A stretch of DNA of 64,000 nucleotides. Source: Opisthorchis felineus. Its lineage: Eukaryota > Platyhelminthes > Trematoda > Opisthorchiida > Opisthorchiidae. The stretch is taken from assembly GCA_004794785.1 (NCBI GenBank), contig SJOL01006399.1, forward strand, positions 55,003 to 119,002, written 5' to 3'. The translations under genes were made by a program, and so were the position numbers. The notes beneath the pieces were generated by a model, which saw only the letters and a list, made by a program, of their open reading frames with translations, was not told the origin of the DNA and did no database searches. Positions 37,314 to 50,610 of this stretch are shown here, in pieces. The stretch's first letter is position 1. Every line of letters begins with the position of its first letter.

Positions 37314-40300
37314 TAAACGGTGCTAATATCAGTAGAAGCCCAGCAAAAAATATTTACGCCGATCTGAAAGGTTTATTCGAAACTTATTCGTTTTAGCTGC
37401 CCAGAATTGGCCCAAATTAGTCAGGATTACCTCTCAACCAAGTAAAATAATCTCTCAGGCGAGTGCATAAGTGACTCTGTCGAGTGCTCGCTTTCGTCAA
37501 AACCTTCGATGATGTAATCCCTTAGCCCTAGCTACGCTTTCGAGTTTCACCTAAATATAGGACAGACCAGTGATATTATTTCCAGACACCAGTATACCAT
37601 TGGTGTATGTTCTCATTTTTCCAGAAAAGACTGCACAAAACCCCATCGGACTGGGATGAAATTTCTTTGGGAGGCTGAAGGATAATATGACATTTTCTCC
37701 TAGCTAATGATATTCATTTCTGCGTTGGCTTGAATGAACCACTCACCGGTTCCCAACTGAGGATTAAGGCTGTCCGAGCTTCAGAAGAATGACATGCAGA
37801 GGGGTGACAAAACATTGATTCAAAAGAAGGGATGCGTGAAATATTTTCTCACCCGATCGAATTAGTATGTTTTCATCGTGAGCAATAATCTATAGCTGAG
37901 TCACTGGCACGGCTGGTCTAGAAACTGATTTATGAGTAAGATAAATATTTCCACGTTTTCGGGATGTTATTACGAATGTAATGCCGAAATGCAAGCCAAG
38001 CTAGTACACATGAGAACTTCATCTCCCGAACAACAACGAGCACCCCGTTTTTAGTCCACAAACTCCCGTTGTGGCCTGATTCTGATAAGCCGAGGTAAAC
38101 GGAGTTAGTTCGCATTCATGCTCTGAAGGTGGGAAAAAAATGTCATGATTGAGAATGATGATCTTGAAACAGGGAACGGACCTACAATTGATTTACTGTT
38201 GGTCTGTTCCTTTGGATGGTGTCGGACTGTCCGCTGCCAAATATCCTAAGACTAAGCTAGGAACAGGGGCTCTACTTGAGTAGAAAAACCTTGAATAACC
38301 TGAAATAATTAATTCAGGTGTCAAATTATCTCTCGCAACTGACAGGTTAAGCGTAACCAATATATCTGAGTGTTTTGGGATGTTTTTCACAAACCAACTA
38401 AAGTGGAAATTCGAGTGTTTGTGTTTGTGAACCCAAGGGGTTTGTTTTCCGGTTGTGAAGTGACCTCATCAGACTGCATTAGTTCGCGTACACAGACTGC
38501 CGTCATATTCATTCACCTATGGATTTCTGTAATGATTTCTCTGAAACTGACGGGTGACACAAGTTAGCCTAACAATAAAAACTGCATCGCAACATTTCCA
38601 AGGGACGGAAGCGAGATCTTCCTACGACATTCCAAAGGCCACTCGAGGCTTTCAACTGGCTATTGTAGTTTCTGGCCTCATCTGCATTTGCTTCATATCG
38701 TTTGAGTAAAACGTAGTTTCACCTGATAAATCCTGCAGTTTCCCCGTCGGTAATATAAGCAAGGCACACAAATAATATCACATGACCTTTGAATACTGAC
38801 CTACATTTCCCATCACGATGCAAGCAGGATTCTGCTGGCCACAGTTTAGAATATTAAGGCACAATGAACCTGCAAATTAGGCATACTCCCTGAAGATATC
38901 ATAAAGTGTGCAATGGGCCACGCTGTTTTCCTTCACTCTCATGTAGTCTGGGAATAGATGATATCCCAAGATTGTAAGAATGAACTCTGACAAAACAAAC
39001 TACAGCTGGGTGCGTTCACTTCTGTGGTATGGCTAGAGGTGGCGAAGTGATTGGGTTTTTTGCATCTTGTTTTCGCATGTTTTTGTTTTTTACTGCACTC
39101 ATAGTAGCCAGGAGGTTGTGCAATGTTATTGAGATGATGATTTCACCGTTCAATGTGAATTAATCTTGCGTCACTGGAAAAAGCATTGGATGCTACTGAA
39201 CTGGAGCTTTTGCTGATGTGTAATGTGAACTCACACGTAGGCTCCCGGTTCTCAATTATTGCAATTAGTGCAACAATAGTCAACAAAAAACCATAACGCT
39301 TGAAACTTGACCTCATGCGAAGTATTTCCAAGGCATTATCTGTCATTTCACACAAACTGTCAGTCCGCGCCTTTATTCGTATCCAACGACAGCAGGAGAC
39401 AAATGTATTCAGTTATCCATGGTATTCTTCTTCATTGGCTTCTGCAATCAGTAACGGTGGAATATATATATATATATACATACATATATATATATATATA
39501 TATAATGAACTCACGTGGTCTCGGTCACAGTTTTTCTTGAATTTTGTGCCAGGTGTACTGTAATTCGTTACCTAAACCTAAAGATGGTCTTTACAATGCA
39601 GCCAACTAAGGACTATTGTGTTCCACTAATCTGCTAGAGAAAATATATCAGTGTCATTACATCCACAAATAACCTGATCAGAATTCTGTTGACTTTTAAA
39701 GGAAATATCAAACATGCAAAGACAATACCAACCAGTATAATATTATCTTTGACCGAAGCTAAAAACCGGAAATATTAGTTGGTTCGCTTCGTGGTGTTTA
39801 ATAAAACGTATGATTTTCCCAACCTAATAATTTGTGAAAATGTGTCAAGGCGAGCAAAAGAAAACGTAATTATCAGTTGAGTAATCTATGGTTATTAATT
39901 AAGGGATAAGGTACATTCCCACTGTTCGGAAATTATTTGCAAGAAGTGCCGGAGCACAACGTAAATTCAGTTTGACTGACCGATTTGAACACGCAGCTGT
40001 CCGACTGAAAACAACTTACGTTTTGCAGTTTAAACTTGAGTAAGTTTTGCCGGAACACTAAACATACAAGTGTCTTTCCAGTTTGTGTGCAACCAAAATT
40101 CGTCCTACTCTCGTCTTCAGTGCTGAGGTAGAATAGATGTTGTACAAAGGAGAACCAGCTGATCACCCAATCTGTCGGAAGATATTTTTCAAAAGTCCGT
40201 GTCCTTTATAGTGGGTAGGGGTGACAATGAGTTCCTCCCTCATAGATAAAGTTAGCAGTGTTAAAATAACCATTTATGTACTTTTTAGTAACGTACGTAG

Positions 40301-43300
40301 TAACCCCACTTCAACTCCCTTTGTGTGTCTAATTGGATTATGCAATTTGTTGCTGATTGCAAAAAAGCACCGTTGGAAGACACTCGCAATTGACAACACT
40401 TGTGGGGACAAATGAAACTGTTCGTGTTTGTTCGAGCGTTCCATTTAGTACTCTTATCATTGCGTTGTCAGCCACAATGCTTGGGTGAGAGAATATTGAT
40501 CTAGAGACTTTGACAAATGCAGTGAAGCGTATCAGTGTAGAACTTGACAGGCTAACGCAATGAAATCTGCCCAATGGGTAGGACAGTTTGGAAAATTGTT
40601 GACATCTTCCTAAAACAAATACGAATTTACAAAATGAACAACAACAACATTATCAACCGTGTCACTTCCGGGGATGAAATCACTCGACAAAGCAGATAAC
40701 ACACACCAGTCTTGCGTGAAACGTGCAAACAATATATTTTGAGTGCTCCGCTTCACCTGTGACAGAGAAAATCAACGACTGGTTTTTCAGAGCTGATGTT
40801 TGCACATCGTCAATATAAGCACTTGGGAATCAGTGATCACAGTTTGCATAGTTGGTATTTGGGAGCAGCCTTGATTTGATTAGCGGGTACCAGCATGTTT
40901 GGAAATAACAATTCCGCTTCTAAACGATCGGATTGATGGGCGATATTGCCAACTGCCGTAGGTCTCCCTACCAATGTTGGGCAAAGAAAATGGGTTTGGT
41001 AAGGCACTCGGTGAGAAAAACTAGATACATTGTGTAGTGATCCTTGCAGGCATCCATGAGAGCAGCATTGTAAATAGCTGCGAGGAAGTCGTAGAAACCT
41101 GTGGCGTTTGCGTGTTGATAAGTTTGGGGACTGCACAGTGCAAGACCCAATAGTAATGTCAAAGATATCTCTTGTATTGGCACATTCTCATACCAACAAG
41201 TTCACGGCCGCCGGAATAGCTGATGGTACGTCGCAACCAAAAAATGGCAGCTGAGGAGTGGTGGTTTTAGCGCATCCAGTTGCATGAAATTCTTCTGGAA
41301 CTCAATAACAAAAGCTATTAAACGCATGTTGGCGAGAAGGCCGAAGATCATCGCCATTATGCTCTTATGATTTCCATAGGAATTTCACCCTACCTGTCAA
41401 CTGGAGATGAGTGACACCTTTGATATAACTGGTATGGAATCAGAGATTAACGAAACGGACATCCTTGACAGATAAGATAATGTCACGTCTGCGCGGCAGA
41501 TGAAATGGTTTCACAAAGGTTGCCCTGACCTTTCCAACCCGAATGGCTAGATCATTGTAACTGATACAGCTATCCAGATAGACGTGTCTGCATACTGCAT
41601 CAGCCGGCTAATCCGAAAGCATGGTGGGGTTCGGGCCCGCAAACTCTTGCTGTAGTACTCACGAAGTCGATGAAAAAAGTGAAAGAGGACTGCGTTGCTC
41701 AAAACCATTTTATGTATTGAACTCATGAAAAAGCTCTCCGTAGACCTACGCAAATTTACCGGAAATGGGCACAAATCATTTTAAGGAAGGCCGAAAATTT
41801 TATGGGGACACTTTTGCCCCAAAGACACTACCATAGTGCCTGATGGTTCACAGGTCCAAAGGTAGTCTTCGTCCCAATGAGTGCGTAGGTCACAGCCGAT
41901 TATATCACAATCCAATACATCACAAGCATTTCTGAAAAGAACACAAGACTTCAAGCACAATATAACTACGTCACACAGAACTACAAACATACACCGTAGA
42001 GCCCATCAAAACCTAAATTAAAACTTAAAGCAATAGGAAACTCTGACACTACACAAAGTGAAATGATCGATTTGTGACAAGCGCTGACCTGAATGGATGA
42101 AAATGGAGTTATTCACCAGAACACATAAATAGCAAACCGTTCTCACTTGCCTTATACTGGAAGCAAGACAACATACTAGCCAGGGCGAGAAAAAGTAGGA
42201 ACGCTGATTTAGAAATATATGCTACTCACCTAAGAAAACCTTCAAGAAGAACACTAGGCTAGATCTAACCTAGAAAGGTCCATCAGAATAAATAACTAAG
42301 TTCATGTAGACTCAAAACTGCACAATGCTAGTGAAGCATCCGGCAAAAACGTGAAAAAAACAATAGTATCTAAACCACTGAAATCTACAACCGACCAGGA
42401 CCTCAGCCAACGAATCTGAACATGAAACAACAAACTGATGTGCGTAAAACGGAAAGCGCTTCGAAAGCCATAAAGTCAGACCACAACTCCGAAAATTAAC
42501 AGGTAGCCTGAAACATTATACTCGGGGAAAATTGAGGGGCATAATTGAAACAAACTGAAGGGACTACTGAAATAGTAACATCCAGCTAAACAATCAAGCG
42601 CAACGGAATCAGGTCAAACGACCCTATCTTATGCTGGTTACATGAACTAGCAACGTATTTCCCTGACGAATCACAATTTCCATATTATCCGTCCATATCC
42701 TCAGTTCATTTATATAATTTCTCAGTGCTTTGGAGACACGTTCACTGCTTCGCTGGGCAGCGTCTGCTGTCCGTCAACACTGGTTATTCCAGAACAGTAA
42801 AAACCTGCATATGAATGTAATTCCCGGTGGGGAAAATGCAAGCCATTTCATAATATTATCCTCTGAAATGTGACACACGTTTTTTCTTATAATTACCAGA
42901 CGGTGTATTTTCCCTTGTTTACGTCAACAATTTCTTTTTATCCAGAGGTTCTTGAACATTTTGGTTTACCACTGGTTTGCTTACCACATGCGCGTTATTC
43001 CGGTGTTTGTGTGCTTATATCAGATGTGTTCGCTTTAGCCTATTCCGGAATACATTTGTGCGTATGAATGTTATGTTTTGTTATGTGTTCGCAGTTGCAA
43101 AACCTTTCGATTGCAACACAAGTCAGTGAAACATGTATATATTTTGTACAAGTACACATGGCTAGAAATGGGACGTCTCGTCGACATTCAGGTGATTGAA
43201 TCACTTTGGTGTTGAGTAGCTCTGTGCAAAATCAGTTTGTTTTTTCTCGGTTTCACCTTATCTTACACAGCCATCAAGTTTGCTTGCTCAAGTGAACATC

Positions 43301-46300
43301 ATTCATTTCCAGGCTTCTCTATCTCTAACAACTGTATAAAATTGCGAGCCTATATATCTATCAGTTAATACGAGCTACACAGCATTAAGCAATGTTCTAT
43401 CCAGTATTTCTATAGGAAATCAAATTCTCAAATACTTTCGTGGGTCTGAAAACCTGCACATGAATGATTTCCGAATAGATCGCCAACCACCTTTTTATTA
43501 TTCTCTACGTTGTTTTGGACTTCTCCGGCTATAATCGAAGATGATTCATTCCTGTAAAAGTAATTATTTGGGTGTAACATTCATACTTCCTTCACTTATG
43601 TAAAGCAAAATGTATTTTTACAGTAGGCAGTCACCGTGCAGGGTCTCCCGATTTTTACTAATACAGAAAAATGGTAGTATCTTACAGAAGTTCATTTATT
43701 TGGAACACAGTATACCGTTTTGTTGCGCACTGTGCAGAGCACCAGAATCTACACCACCAAAAAGTTCAGGCTAAGGGGTTTTCGCAATTACCCCCCAAGA
43801 AAATTTCACTAATTTTGTGAGTTTGAAATGTAATTATTCTGATTCGTTGTTAGTATTATGTGCGTCACATTCGACTTATTCTTGATTGGTGCGCTCCGCA
43901 CTTTGTTTCCTAAGTGACGTCGCACAAGTTTTCCCCATAGCGAGGGAATTAATTCTGGCTAACGTCAGCATACGCGAACCTGCGTTATGTACCACACCTA
44001 ACGTGTGGCAGAATAATTTATTCCGCCTGACTTCTAACGTCGGATAATTTTATACATTTCGGTTAACAGGCGACTGATTTTTCAACTTAAATTTGGTTCT
44101 CCAACTGTTGGAAAATTCAGCCTTAACGTGCGCTATTTTCCTTGCTAGAGATAGGCTCTTTACCCTTAACTAATTTGTCGGACGAAATTATTACTTACAG
44201 CACCATGAGTGATTATCTTTAAGTTATAATATGATGAGCTAGCAATCGCTAGCAGTCACTTTATTCGACATCGACCGGTGCTTCCAAATTTATTCCAACA
44301 TATTACTAATAATACTCGGCTAAATCCCATGTAACAAAATCAATTTTCCATTCGGGGCCTTATATATGTACACAAAATCTGCCAAAAGCATTCTGGTTTA
44401 TACGATACATTATTCAGTAATGCTGCATAAAAGCTGGTTTATGATGAAGATGGAAGTAATAAGGGCTTTACGCGCTATCCTTGTGCAATTTTATAACTGG
44501 TGGCTGCCATTCTAGCCATATGCTAGTGAACAACATAAGGGTCGTTTAATCTTCACTACACCAGGCTCGACATTTAGACAAGGTCGTCTCACTTACTCGT
44601 AGCCGTGTCTGTTCATAATGCATCACGAAATAATTAGCCTTGAGAGTATTCGGAGGTTGCAAACTTTGAGCACTAAGAAATAGAACAGTCTAGCACCAAG
44701 GCGAGGTTTAATTTTTCTTTCTATCTCTTTGGATATAAAACTTCAAGACGAGCCATCTTGGCAAGTTGTGTCTGAAGTTCTTATGAGCTGGAGACTTCCG
44801 GACATTCTTCAGTGAGATGCACCACGGTGTCACATAACTTGACAAGCACTGAGCGTGGGGAACAAGTAGCAGAATTGTGTCACGTGTCTCGGAAAATTGT
44901 GTGATGACGTCCTGTAAGATACTACGTATCACAAGGTTGTTGAGAATTCTTCGCAGCAACTTTATGAGCTGTGTTCCACAAAGTAAATATGATGCAATAC
45001 CTGGAATATCGTAGAAAGTGAAACACAAGACGGCTTTTATACAGCATGCGTATATGAATATCATTATTAGGCATATGGCAAGGATTTAGGTTAGTCACTT
45101 ATCAAAACTACATTGGTGTGCAAGCGACTGTACTTTGCGAGTTTCGTACAATTGCATTCAAGTAAAACGTACGGCTGACTGAATCTCTGGGACTGCCTCA
45201 CTTGGTCACCACCAAGGAGTTCGAAATCAGTCGAAGATTTCATCATTCTTACGAGTATTGTGTTTAATATGAATGTTATAGTGACTACCGTAATTATGCA
45301 GTTTGCGGGACTAAATTCCTAGTATATGAACAGCGTGCCCAAATATCCTTTATGAAGCAAAAAAAAATTGGACATACATTCTTTATGACACTCGTGAAAG
45401 ATCCGCGAAAGTAGAGCTAACACCAGTTAGGCAGGCATTCATATCTAGTCTGCTATGTTTTCCGCCATCTTTTCCTGATGGATAACCTCAATGTTTGTTT
45501 TAATATAAATCCTACTCGTAAACCGAATGCTTATCCTCAGCTCACTTATGGGAAATCACCAGTCTTAAGTTGCTACATTGCTACATTAACGGTACGGTTA
45601 AGGTTATCACCATTTGTTACTACTTCAATCACTCGAAGTTCACTGGTGTTATGGTGACACAGAGGACGAAAATTTTCAGCAGTCTTTGGGGCACTGATGA
45701 CTGTCATACTGTAAAACAAAATGGGTTCATAGTGAAGAAATATGATGAATTCAGGTTAGCAATCAACACTTGGTATAAAACCGTGTGGCCAAATTTCAAA
45801 GTGAGAGTAGCAGACTGTGGAACACTGATGTACCAATTTATTGTATAGTCTGCCCGTTGTCGCCCTCTTCATTATCGACAGCAGTACACCAGTAGTGTAT
45901 ATCGGTACCCAAGTATTAAACAACCATGATAAACGAATAGCATTGTGGAAAGGTTTAAAACTAATGAATGTCTTCGAAACAAAGTGAGGTCATCATTGCC
46001 ATGTATCGTGGGCTTTCAAATAGCCTTCAGGAAGCTGTGCTGATCCTATCTGGGTAAGTCCCAAAAGCCTCAGAGAACCCGGTTTGACTGCAATCGCTTT
46101 CATTTCGCGTAGCGATTTATGACTTACCTTCCTTCCATTTTTTCCAGCTCTGTCTTAAAACAGAAGATGCACATTCCTAAGCAGCTAGATATTTGAAAGC
46201 GAAAACATATCTCAGTGGCGGTGGTTTCTATTGGTTTTCACTTACGCACTAATTATTTACATGCGTGCTTTAGCACGCCAATTCCTACTATTTTGATAAG

Positions 46301-48910
46301 ACGAAGGCTATCAAACTATTGGGGAGCATTTTTAGGCCTTCAGACCCATACCATGTTCGACAACAACAAAATAATATTGTTATAACTGTTGGGAGTTATA
46401 CGGTACGAATAATATTTCCCCTTAAAGCCACGGAATTCACCAGCTGGGAAGTTTTGCTTCCGCTTTGAACACATGCATTTGTTTCGTCTGTCACACTACA
46501 GTCGAGGCTTGCGCACTCAACAAGTTATTAGTAGGCCCTAACCTAAATTTTGGGTGAACTGTGTAATTTAGAGCTTTCCTAATACCAACTACATGTCAAA
46601 AAGAGTGTTACTTTAGAAAACCTCGAAGAAAAGGTGACATGTGATAGACCGATTTAACAGCTTTTCCTAGAATTGTTTATTTAAGGGTTGTTCCAAAATT
46701 GTAAAATATTAGTCAGTATGATATGAATTAGTGCAACGCTGGTAGAAAACAAGCTCACTTGAACGAAAGACATAGTGGGCTTTCCAGATATGTGGAGAGA
46801 TCGATGCTTAATTCCCAGTCCATTTATTGTAACGTGTCGTTAAAATGTGCATACCGGCAGTGCACCATCAAAACAAACACGTGGACACCTTGTACCTGAA
46901 TAACTTCAGTTTACGGGTGATTTTACTCAATGTCCCATTAGCCTACCGTCAAGCTCTTAATGAGGAACGTATTCATTTTGTGTATGCGCACAAGATATGC
47001 TGATTTTACCCGCTAATTTAATCTCAAAATAATTGTCACTAATATTTTCTTGATACATGCATAGCTATTTGCCGCTGTGCTGTAGTCATATGAACACCAG
47101 TTAAATGTGCTGGACACAAAATCAGAAACAAATGGCTATCATAACCAGGTCTTTTGATAGGATAAGCATGATCCTACCCACTACTGACACTATAAACATC
47201 GTAGGCCAAAGATTTGATTCAAATGCCAGCCATTTTCTCAACGTTAAAAGCCACACACTTTTTAGTAGTGTCCGAAAAACTGCAACTAGTAATCACATTG
47301 ATAAGCAACGTCTCTGAAGTTGTTCAAAATATGACCGTGTTTCCTTGCCAAAACTCTCTGATCAAAAACAATATGACACTTCAAGTAAGAATTGAGCGAA
47401 TAACCTCGAATATATTTTGCAATGGACAAAAGCATCCTATGACGTGAACGCCTAGGTGAAAACTGGTAGTCATCCAACGCAAGGATAAAGTTAAGGAGCA
47501 AAATATAACACCTCAAACTACATGATAACGGTTTAAGCTACCGTTCCGGAGTGATACATTTTTGTGGTAAGTATTCTAATACACTTTAAGCCGAAATGGC
47601 TGAAAAGTTTAGGATTAACATTTAGAAATGCCTCAGCTTCGTAGAGGAATACAATCTTTTCGCACAGTTTACTATCTGGCAGTGATAAATTGCAAACAGC
47701 GGGTAAATTAAACAGGTAACGGATGAAGACTTACGGTGATACTTAACGATCCATTAGAACAACTAACGGTCTGTGTCCATCACAGGAATAAGCCTTGCCT
47801 TTCCCACTTGATGTAAAACAACTGAGTGCACTGTTAGTTGACGCTGACCGAGGTGCTTTAACAGAATTGGAACCGGGATGGAAACTCCGGAGACAACGAT
47901 TTAAACTGACGTTTCTTGAAATCCGACGCTGACAAGCAAAATGGTTCAACTGACATGGCTTGTAACTTCATGCCTTGTTGAAAAAATGGTCGTTTTTGAG
48001 GCCGTCAGCAACCAGACTTATCAGAAAATACGATGACAACATAGAAACTGGGAGTCACGGATGTTGATAATTGTTACAGTATTATTTGGCCCACCGAAAA
48101 AAGACATTGAATGGTATTCTCGCCTGATAGAAACAGTTAAAATAAGAGGCTCAACACATTGCTCGAAAAAGGCATTAGTCAGCCTAAGAATTTAAAGCTC
48201 CATGGCCATCACACATTTCTTCTTGATGTCCTTTTTTATCACTGTTATGGTCACAGGAATAAAAGACTCCATTTTTAAATATATCGAGTATAGAAGCAAC
48301 ATTACTCTTCTACATACCCCCTGGACCATAAAGAACTACTGCTGCTTTTCAAATACAATTCTGGCTTTAGCTTAATAATGTAATCTATCTGGATAACGGG
48401 GAGTGGCAAAGGATTTAATTTGGCTCCAGAGCATGCAAAACCTAGCGTTCAGCCATCGGAAAATTCACCTAGACAATATATTTTTATGTACCGATGTCAT
48501 CACATTCTCAGTTCAGTTCACACCATCACCAGATTTGCCCACGAAACTGAGCGTAACCTACAGCCAGCTTTATCGATGTTAACATTTTAAACTGGATCGG
48601 CCGTACGATACAGCGTAAATTCTACAGAGAACAAACAATCAGTTCATATTAACCACTTTGTTCCGTTGCGATGGCGGTGGAATTTAATTATATGTTCAAC
48701 TGAGAGTGCGATAAATGTATGTCTCCACTCCTGACTGCAAGAGAGAAAAATGTTTGGAACATATGTTTATATAGATAGCCAGATCAACACATCACCACAA
48801 AACAGATCACATTAAAATCATGCAGTCTACGGCATTGAGAGTAAAGCGACTGCCAGTCGTAAATAAGCGGGTCTATATGTCTTCCCTTTAAGGAGAAAAC
48901 CGTTGCGGAT
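37314..48910. other. No recognisable gene
   Basis: This is about 11.6 kb with only short frames. The longest, 44708-45064 minus (118 codons), is hydrophobic at first and basic at its end, and is not recognised. Minus-strand frames at 40837-41183 overlap each other in different phases. Frames on the minus strand at 39933-40166 and 40338-40574 are also unassigned. One microsatellite is listed separately. Confidence 0.4.
39462..39504 (+). repeat. (AT)n microsatellite, interrupted
   Basis: About 43 bases of AT repeat with an ACATACA interruption near the middle. The tyrosine- and isoleucine-rich runs in translated frames here are products of the repeat. Confidence 0.95.
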
Positions 48911-48911
48911 C

Positions 48912-48990
48912 TGGTTGTCAGTAGGCTCAAACATTCTGTTGTTGTGATACTGGCGGCCACTAATCTATGTTCGAGTCCCACTAACCACTT
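48912..48990 (+). repeat. tRNA-derived short element with strong B box
   Basis: On the plus strand GTTCGAGTCCC (48969-48979) is an excellent match to the polymerase III B box. GTAGGCTCAAAC (48921-48932) lies about 48 bases upstream and resembles an A box. The middle GTTGTTGTGATACTGGC could be the anticodon arm. The cloverleaf stems are not convincing, so it is called a tRNA-derived repeat. Confidence 0.5.
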
Positions 48991-49353
48991 TGAGGTTAGA
49001 CTTGAAAAAGGAATGTTACACTGATTCCTATGCACCTGCCAGGCATCGTACGTTGACTACACGATAAAGCATTCCTGGGGTGAATACGAGAACGGAATAC
49101 AGGTCCCTGATTGGTGCTCAAAGGAAACGTGGTCCAAGTGCAATTTCGTCACTTCTGACCGAATTAAGGCATGTCACAGAAGGTCGGAAAAGATTCCAAG
49201 ACACATACTGGGAACAGTCTAACCAGTCAAGACTGGTGGGCTTCCTAATATAATTAATTGTGAAGAACCCGAGAATCTGGTTGTTGGGTTCGCACATGTA
49301 CGCGTAAAAGAACCTAATGTAACGTAATACCTTACCCATAAGGTTGATGAAAA

Positions 49354-49412
49354 TTCTTCGACAGCCCACGACCGTTTTCGTCCCTTTTGGGGCTCATCAG
49401 AAAGGCGCAGTC
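49354..49412 (-). ncRNA. Hammerhead ribozyme motif, copy B
   Basis: The minus strand carries CTGATGA (49400-49394). After it comes a stem II of G-C-CCC / GGG-A-C closed by an AAAA loop (49393-49380), with one C/A mismatch inside. The core GAAA follows, carrying one extra A. Stem III can form as ACGG with CTGT around a short loop. The expected NUH cleavage triplet GTC ends at 49360, and the next bases GAAG (49359-49356) pair with CTTT just before CTGATGA (49404-49401, one G-U). All three helices are therefore in place. Hammerheads self-cleave RNA and are known in Penelope-like elements, retrozymes and schistosome SINE-like repeats. The extra A and the stem II mismatch may reduce or abolish activity. 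Confidence 0.6.
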
Positions 49413-49462
49413 TCCGAGTTTCCGTCAACCCTATGTTCTACTTGAAACCAAATTGCATGAAA

Positions 49463-49714
49463 TTAGCGAAATACATTCATTTGCAAACAAATTAGCTTTT
49501 TTGAGAGACTCACCTTGAACCCTACTGAATCTCTCGTTCATAGTGTTTCTAAGCAACTGAATGTGCTGCACCAGGCTGCCTCATGTTTCATTTGGTACGA
49601 TATTCGAGATATCGCGACACATGTATAGAAACATCATAAACGAGAGATGCAGCTGAGTTCCAGCTGAGTCTCTAAAATAACGAAATTTGTTTGCAAATGA
49701 GTGTATTTCGCTAA
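49463..49714. mobile_element. Foldback element, MITE-like
   Basis: Two arms of about 88 bases form an inverted repeat. The left arm begins TTAGCGAAATACATTCATTT (49463) and the right arm, read on the minus strand from 49714, begins TTAGCGAAATACACTCATTT. They stay alignable at roughly 80% identity through TCTCTCGTT and ATAGTGTTTCTA or its variant. The loop of about 74 bases (49552-49625) has its own palindrome, CGATATTCGAGATATCG. No open frame of note is present and no target-site duplication is obvious. This fits a non-autonomous foldback or MITE-type element, or a long hairpin inside a larger repeat. Confidence 0.7.
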
Positions 49715-50330
49715 ACCTGTGTAACCTTTGGGCTTGTGCTGGTCTGTGGACGATTTCCTCCCATAAAGTTGCTCGCTAACGACCTAATTCAATCAATCCG
49801 TGAAACGCTGGCCCTTTTTACTTCGTTCTGTGTTTACACATGTGTCGTGAATTTGTCTTACTCGCACGGGAATTCCATCGTGTTGGATATTAATTTATGA
49901 TGTATCAGCCAAGAGAACAAACCACAGTAGACAAGCTTTGCTCGCTACGTTTCTTCTTTACACACGTCTTGCACAACTCAATTCATTGCTTTTTAAAAGT
50001 CCACTGCCGGTTAATTTTTAAGTAGGAAGCAATCTAAATTCAACGCTATCTTATGCTGGTACAATTTCGGCTTGCAGACTTTCTTACGCACAGATCAAGC
50101 CCAGAGTAGGCGATGCAACTCCGGAGAAAATGTGGAACATTATGTGATTAGCTGATTGCATCTGCTAATAATGCAGAAATTCACTGTTACGAAATGATTA
50201 TAAATAAGTTGTCGTTTTAGAGAGTCAAATAAGCTGTGATCTTATCCAGACGCATCTCAACTAACCGCAAGATTTTGACAACCACAGGGTGGCACACAAA
50301 TCAAGTGCCACACTGAAAATACTGGATCCC
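49715..50330. other. No recognisable gene
   Basis: The sequence lies between the foldback and the PLE endonuclease fragment. The plus strand upstream of the fragment should hold reverse-transcriptase sequence if the element were complete; none was recognised. Confidence 0.4.
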
Positions 50331-50610
50331 GGATGAGTGGACGAGATCGGAGAGAAAAAACAAAACAGCGTCAAGCACCAGATAAACTGCAATGGGTGTG
50401 GCACACACACAACTGGAAAACCCGTCATAAAACGTTGTAAAAGAGTGAGCGAACATACGTCCGTCATCAGAAAACCTAATCAACCAGCCTTCTTCCCAAA
50501 TAGCAGGAGCGAGAAGGTCATCGACTCCATTCTGAAGACTTAAAGAACGCGAACAAATTGTGAAAACCCTGAGGGTGTCACACAACACAGTCTTTACGTA
50601 AGTAAAGACT
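50331..50610 (+). pseudogene. Penelope-like element GIY-YIG endonuclease fragment
   Basis: The plus strand reads KKQNSVKHQINCNGCGTHTT, then GKPVIKRCKRVSEHTSVIRK, and ends in KVIDSILKT before a stop. In the PLE nuclease this is the pattern VVYxIxC, two or three residues, C, then YIGxTG, about five residues, R, three residues, EH, and finally a tryptophan- or valine-rich VID segment. The cysteine pair, the TG, the arginine and the EH are present, while the second tyrosine of YIG and the GH before VID are lost. After the stop, other frames suggest the usual C-terminal helix. The overlapping minus-strand frames (50301-50621) are shadows. This is a separate PLE lineage from the fragment at 2720, judged by low similarity. 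Confidence 0.5.
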
